A stretch of DNA of 64,000 bases. Origin: JADJYF01 sp965278995. GTDB lineage: Bacteria > Pseudomonadota > Gammaproteobacteria > Ga0077536. The notes below the pieces were generated by a model. It made no database searches. It saw nothing but the letters and a program-made list of their open reading frames with translations, and had not been told where the DNA came from. The DNA lies in assembly GCA_965278995.1 (NCBI GenBank), contig OZ257136.1, positions 1,550,001-1,614,000 of the forward strand, written 5' to 3'. The position numbers and the translations under genes were made by a program. Positions 60,023 to 64,000 of the stretch are shown piece by piece. Numbering within the stretch: position 1 is the first letter of the stretch; each line of letters begins with the position of its first letter.

Positions 60023-60859
60023 ATGAACAATCCTCTGAAACGTGTGCTGTGCGTTGACGACCAGGCCGAAGCGGCCGCTCTGATGGCGAGGCACCTGGCG
60101 GGCACATTCGACTGCACCACGGCAGCCAGCCCGGCGGAAGCGCTGGCGCTGTTCGCCGAGCGTGGACCGTTTGCCGTGGTTGTCGCCGACTATCTGATGC
60201 CCGACATGAACGGCGTCGAATTGCTTGGCCAGATCCGCCGGCGCTCGCCGGATACGGTCGGCGTGCTGGTGACCAGCGCCGACGACATTGAAGTCGTCAT
60301 CCGTGCCCTGCATGACGGCAACGTGTACCGCTTTTTGCGTAAACCGTGGATTGCCGGCGAGCTGCAGCATCTAGTGCGCGAAGCTAGCGAGCATTATCGA
60401 TTGCTGCAGAACGAGCGTCAGCTGCGCGATCAGCTGGCGCGGACCAATACCGCACTGGATGAGAAAGTCCAGGATCTCGATGAGGCCAACGAACTGCTTG
60501 AATACTGGGTCGAGTTCAGCCCCGCCGTGCTCTACAGCCTGTCCTGCGAAGGGGGTGAGTTTCGCCCAAGCTATATCAGCAAGAACTTTCTGCGGCTGAC
60601 CGGATATGAGCGGACTGCTGCAGTCGTCAACCCCGAATTCTGGAGCGACCTCATGCTGGCTGAGGCCAGACCGGCCTATCGCGAAACGCTGGCTGGGCTG
60701 GTGACGGGCGACGACAGCCATCGCGTGCTCGAATACCGGATCAGGCATCGTGCCGGTAACCTTATTACGGTCGTCGATTCGGTACGCGCCGAACGCGACG
60801 GCGACGGCCGCACGGTGGAACTGGTCGGTGCCTGGATGGATGTCTCGGCACGCGCCTGA
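60023..60859 (+). CDS. Response regulator with C-terminal PAS-like domain
   Basis: 278 aa. The REC domain spans about 7-120: DDQ acidic pair at the front, phospho-Asp in VVVADYLMPDMNG, Thr/Ser in LVTSADD and Lys in FLRKPW. A coiled coil follows (LRDQLARTNTALDEKVQDLDEANEL, about 130-160), then a PAS-like sensor domain to the end. No output HTH, GGDEF or kinase domain, so it probably works through protein contacts. The sensor kinase gene is not in the window. Confidence 0.88.
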   Translation: MNNPLKRVLCVDDQAEAAALMARHLAGTFDCTTAASPAEALALFAERGPFAVVVADYLMPDMNGVELLGQIRRRSPDTVGVLVTSADDIEVVIRALHDGNVYRFLRKPWIAGELQHLVREASEHYRLLQNERQLRDQLARTNTALDEKVQDLDEANELLEYWVEFSPAVLYSLSCEGGEFRPSYISKNFLRLTGYERTAAVVNPEFWSDLMLAEARPAYRETLAGLVTGDDSHRVLEYRIRHRAGNLITVVDSVRAERDGDGRTVELVGAWMDVSARA

Positions 60860-61007
60860 GGACGGCGTGTTATCGAGTACTTTCTCAGCACTACACAGTA
60901 AGCGACTGAGCTAAAATAATTATTGACTTTTACTTAACACTTAACTCAAGATAACTCCCACAAGATACTAAAAAATAAATATATCCTGATTTGCGAGGTC
61001 TGGTCCC
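60860..61007. other. AT-rich intergenic region before the PilZ gene
   Basis: 148 bp, clearly richer in A+T than the rest of the window. It contains a -35-like TTGACT (60923), a tandem ACTTAAC repeat (60932-60945) and further A/T runs. No -10 box at ideal spacing is evident. It likely holds the promoter of the PilZ-sohB pair. Confidence 0.4.
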
Positions 61008-61448
61008 ATGCACACGAAGCCTATGCACAGTGCTGCTGGTGACATCCGGTCTGACATGCCCATGTTCTCGTCGTTTACCAAGGCGGCAAGATTCAATCCC
61101 ATTGCCGGGGAGTTCATCGCTCACCCGGCGCAGTTCCCGCTGCGTTTTCGACGCCGCCCGACCCTGCCCTGGAGCAAACGCGACGGGAACAAGGCGGGCG
61201 GAGATGTCGGTTTGAGTTTCTTTGCTGAGAAATATATTCCGGCCGGTACGCGGCTGGATGTCGAAATACCGCTCCGCGGCCAGGTTCAGCATTTCCTCGG
61301 GCGAGTCGTGATGGTTCGCGAAATCGACCATGGCTTCGAGATAGGGCTGTGGTTCGCTTCCCCGGACGATGCCTCGCGAGCGCGCATTGTCGAACGGATC
61401 TGCCATACCGAATGTTATCTGCAGGACCGCCATCGCGTGCGTAACTGA
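61008..61448 (+). CDS. PilZ-domain-like protein
   Basis: 146 aa. The segment RFRRRP...GDVGLSFFAEKYIPAGTRLDVEIPL and the later GRVVMVREIDHGFEIGLWF follow the beta-barrel pattern of PilZ c-di-GMP receptors, with basic residues at the RxxxR position. The DxSxxG motif is not clean (GDVGLS), so c-di-GMP binding is uncertain. The stop lies 2 bp before the sohB ATG, so they are co-translated. Confidence 0.65.
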   Translation: MHTKPMHSAAGDIRSDMPMFSSFTKAARFNPIAGEFIAHPAQFPLRFRRRPTLPWSKRDGNKAGGDVGLSFFAEKYIPAGTRLDVEIPLRGQVQHFLGRVVMVREIDHGFEIGLWFASPDDASRARIVERICHTECYLQDRHRVRN

Positions 61449-61450
61449 GC

Positions 61451-62446
61451 ATGGACTACGTCCATCAATACTGGCTGTTCGCAGCCAAGTTTCTGACCGT
61501 CATCGTTTTGCTCACTGCGCCTGTGATGATTGTGGCGCTGTTGCGCAATCGCCGCAGTTCGAACAACGACGAGCCGTCGATCGCCGTCAAGCGGATGAAC
61601 GACAATCGCCGGCAACTGCGTCGTACGGTCGAAGCCGCCCTGCTCGACGGCAAAGCACGTAAAGCGTATGTAAAATCGTTACGCAAGGCAGACAAAGAAC
61701 GCCATGAAGACAAGACCACCGATGTACGTGGCCGGTTGTTTTTGTGCCGCTTCACCGGCGACCTTCGCGCCAGCGCGGTCGCCTCGCTCCGCGAGGAAAT
61801 CACCTCCATCCTGAGCGTCGCGCGTAACGGCGACGAAGTCGCTGTCGTACTCGAGAGTTCCGGTGGAACCATTCACGGCTACGGCCTCGCCGCATCACAG
61901 TTGCGCCGCCTGCGTTCTGGCGGGCTCTCGCTGACCGTGCTGATTGACAAGGTCGCAGCGAGCGGTGGCTATCTGATGGCTTGTGTTGCCGACACCATTA
62001 TCGCTGCACCCTTTGCCATCGTCGGCTCGATTGGCGTGGTTGCGCAGTTACCAAATTTCAATCGTCTGTTGCGTCGCCACGATGTCGATTTCGAACTGAT
62101 TACTGCCGGCAAGTACAAGCGGACGCTGACCATGTTCGGCGAAAACACCGACGCCGGACGTGAGAAGTTTCAGGAAGAGATCGACGAAGCGCATGTCCTG
62201 TTCAAGGATTTTATCCGCGTCAATCGTCCACAGCTTGATCTCGAACGCGTAGCGACGGGCGAATACTGGTTCGGCACGCGCGCACTTGAACTGGGTCTGG
62301 TCGATCGTCTGGCGACCAGCGACGAATATCTCGAACAGCGCCTGCAGGTCGTCGAAGTATTCCTGGTCACCGCCGTATTACCCAAACGCTGGGGGCGTAA
62401 ACTGTTCGCGCGCGCCGCCGCCTATTTCGGTCTCGCGCCGTTCTGA
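61451..62446 (+). CDS. sohB: Inner-membrane S49 protease SohB
   Basis: 331 aa signal-peptide-peptidase-like protease. One membrane helix near 10-30 (AAKFLTVIVLLTAPVMIVAL), a SohB N-terminal region with charged helix (about 45-90), then the S49 core: SSGGTIHGYGLA, DKVAASGGYLMA with the catalytic Ser, IGSIGVVAQ-type turn and AGKYKRTLTMFG with the catalytic Lys. It degrades membrane or periplasmic peptides. Coupled to the PilZ-like gene. Confidence 0.93.
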   Translation: MDYVHQYWLFAAKFLTVIVLLTAPVMIVALLRNRRSSNNDEPSIAVKRMNDNRRQLRRTVEAALLDGKARKAYVKSLRKADKERHEDKTTDVRGRLFLCRFTGDLRASAVASLREEITSILSVARNGDEVAVVLESSGGTIHGYGLAASQLRRLRSGGLSLTVLIDKVAASGGYLMACVADTIIAAPFAIVGSIGVVAQLPNFNRLLRRHDVDFELITAGKYKRTLTMFGENTDAGREKFQEEIDEAHVLFKDFIRVNRPQLDLERVATGEYWFGTRALELGLVDRLATSDEYLEQRLQVVEVFLVTAVLPKRWGRKLFARAAAYFGLAPF

Positions 62447-62460
62447 ATTGACCAGGGCCC

Positions 62461-63372
62461 TCAGGCCCGGTGACGCCGTTCGAATGAAGCCAGTGCTTCG
62501 GCGACAGTCGCATAATGAATATCGACTGCGTCTTCGATTGTCGCTGGATATCCTCCGCCCATCACGACAGCAACCGCCACACCGCGCTGCTCGGCTGCGC
62601 ACAGCACCAGACGATCGCGACTGACAAGCCCGTCCTTGGTTAGCGCGAGGCGGCCGAGACTGTCGCCCTCATAGGGGTCGGCGCCAGCGTTGTAGATGAT
62701 TAAATCAGGTCTGGCGACGGCGAATACATACGTGAGGCCGAGATCCAGGCAACGCAGGTACATCGAATCATCGGCCCGGTCCGGCACACCAATATCGCAA
62801 TCGCTGCTCGCCTTGAGGTGCGGATAATTGCGCGCCGAATGCAGCGAAAACGTAAATATTCTGTCGGTGCCCGCCAGGATCCGCGCAGTGCCGTCGCCCT
62901 GATGGACATCGCAATCGACGATGGCGATACGACGCGCAGGATCCAGCTGACGACACAGCAAAGCCGCCACCGCGGCGTCGTTGAAAACGCAGAAGCCGGC
63001 GCCGGCAGCCCGTTCCGCGTGATGTGTCCCACCCGCAAGACTGACACTGATGCCGTCGGCCAGCGCATAGTCGACCGCCGCCAGCGTTGCGCCGACCGCT
63101 CGCAGTGAACGTTCGGCGAGCGCTGCGGACCAGGGCAGGCCCAGTCGGCGCAGTTCCGCCTTGCTCATCGAACCGTCGAGGACCCGCGCGACATAGCCGG
63201 GGTCGTGCGCAAGATGGAGCCTATCCCGCGAGCAGGCCGGCGCTTCTTCGAGTCGGATACGGAGTGCCAGATCGGCATCGAGACGTGCCCGCAACAGCGC
63301 ATATTTCCGCATGGGAAAGCGATGCCCCGCCGGTAACGGCAGCGTAAAACGGTCGGAATGCAGAACGCGCAT
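62461..63372 (-). CDS. Histone deacetylase superfamily (acetylpolyamine amidohydrolase-like)
   Basis: 303 aa zinc deacetylase of the HDAC/AcuC/AphA family. GGTHHAERAAGAGFCVFNDAA holds the catalytic His pair, and DCDVHQGDGTARI holds the zinc Asp/His; IYNAGADPYEGD gives the third Asp. It removes acetyl groups from acetyl-lysine or acetylpolyamines. The ATG at 63372 is preferred over the TTG just before it. Small gap to sohB (convergent, 14 bp). Confidence 0.92.
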   Translation of the reverse strand: MRVLHSDRFTLPLPAGHRFPMRKYALLRARLDADLALRIRLEEAPACSRDRLHLAHDPGYVARVLDGSMSKAELRRLGLPWSAALAERSLRAVGATLAAVDYALADGISVSLAGGTHHAERAAGAGFCVFNDAAVAALLCRQLDPARRIAIVDCDVHQGDGTARILAGTDRIFTFSLHSARNYPHLKASSDCDIGVPDRADDSMYLRCLDLGLTYVFAVARPDLIIYNAGADPYEGDSLGRLALTKDGLVSRDRLVLCAAEQRGVAVAVVMGGGYPATIEDAVDIHYATVAEALASFERRHRA

Positions 63373-63391
63373 CAACGCGTCAGCTCAAGCG

Positions 63392-64000
63392 TCATCGGTG
63401 TTCGTCGCGCACCCGCCGCACTTCGTCGGCAATGATCCGGATGCCGGCTTCGACTTCCGCTGGGGTCTGCGCGTAGGAGATTCGGATGCACTCCTCGGCG
63501 TGCTGCCAGGACTCGGCTAACCCCGGGAAAAAATAATGACCCGGAATGACCAGTACGTCGCGACGCTTCAATCGTTCGTAGAGCGCTTTGGCGCTGATTG
63601 GCAGATTGGGGAACCACAGCCAGAGAAAGATCGCGCCTTCAGGTTGATGGACGTAGTAATCGAGGCCCTCGAACGACGCCTGACACCACGCCAAGGCCTG
63701 CCCGAGCCGCTCGCGGTAGTATGGTTGGATGACGTCCCGCGACAGGCGCAGCACTTCGCCGCTCTCAAACAGCGACGTGACAAGACTTGCGCCTAGACTG
63801 CCACTGGCCAACGTCATCACAGCATTCATGCTCTGCATCAGCTCAACGATTTCGGCGCTCGCCACGACGATGCCGGTACGTAGTCCGGGCAGCCCGAGCT
63901 TCGACAGGCTCATGGTGTAGATCACGTGTTCATCGAACCACGGCTCGGCGTCGGCAAACAGGATATTGGGAAACGGTAGTCCGTAAGCGTTGTCGATGAT
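63392..64000 (-). CDS. avtA: Valine-pyruvate transaminase-like aminotransferase, partial at right edge
   Basis: About 203 codons of the C-terminal part are visible; the gene runs off the right edge on the minus strand. The PLP Lys lies in TMSLSKLGLPGLRTG, preceded by IIDNAYGLPFPNI. GAIFLWLWFPNLPISAKALYERLK and VIPGHYFFPGLAESW, read in sections, match AvtA closely. It transaminates pyruvate and valine or related 2-oxo acids. The N-terminal half cannot be checked. Confidence 0.88.
   Translation of the reverse strand: MIDNAYGLPFPNILFADAEPWFDEHVIYTMSLSKLGLPGLRTGIVVASAEIVELMQSMNAVMTLASGSLGASLVTSLFESGEVLRLSRDVIQPYYRERLGQALAWCQASFEGLDYYVHQPEGAIFLWLWFPNLPISAKALYERLKRRDVLVIPGHYFFPGLAESWQHAEECIRISYAQTPAEVEAGIRIIADEVRRVRDEHR

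Overview
The window is dense, GC-rich bacterial chromosome with Gram-negative outer-membrane machinery: a LolC/E permease, a DUF1302 outer-membrane protein, Prc, SohB and an E. coli-type dihydroorotase, BioA, RNase D, MsrA and AvtA. This points to a gammaproteobacterium with an aerobic catabolic lifestyle. I cannot name the genus from sequence alone. I saw no rRNA, tRNA, CRISPR array or prophage.

Region 1-6595: a structured, inverted-repeat-bounded stretch (1-353) precedes a tight plus-strand acyl-CoA operon: MaoC hydratase, CaiB-type CoA-transferase, ACAD10/11-like phosphotransferase, a large/small acyl-CoA dehydrogenase pair and a crotonase. Region 6600-10080 is an accessory island: a glycosyltransferase, a methyltransferase and a REP-associated tyrosine transposase. 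GGGACAG(G/C)CA repeats lie in and around the first two genes and just upstream of the third.

Region 10079-34879 is a large catabolic block. It contains an enolase-superfamily enzyme, a RidA protein, a Rieske oxygenase, acyl-CoA dehydrogenases, a flavin-dependent monooxygenase, an aldehyde dehydrogenase, a second CoA-transferase, a cyclase-family hydrolase, a second MaoC protein, an SDR and esterases. At its centre is a LysR regulator flanked on both sides by a two-gene module (SCP2-like protein plus alpha/beta hydrolase). Both flanking promoter regions carry the same ATAAG-N6-TTAT dyad, so the regulator probably controls both modules. The block ends with DUF1329, HEAT-repeat, DUF1302, flavin reductase and Ycf48-like genes, an envelope set often found beside steroid or other hydrophobic-substrate catabolism. 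Together the genes suggest uptake, oxygenation, CoA activation and beta-oxidation of a bulky hydrophobic compound whose identity is not shown by the sequence.

Region 34936-64000 is mostly housekeeping: tag, thiolase, L- and D-2-hydroxyglutarate oxidising enzymes, cysC, pyrC-bioA, an FKBP isomerase, an AsmA-like protein behind RNase D, prc, an orphan molybdenum hydroxylase large subunit, msrA, a lone lolC/E, an SDR, queD with an altered zinc site, a response regulator, PilZ-sohB, a histone-deacetylase-like enzyme and the 3' part of avtA running off the right edge.
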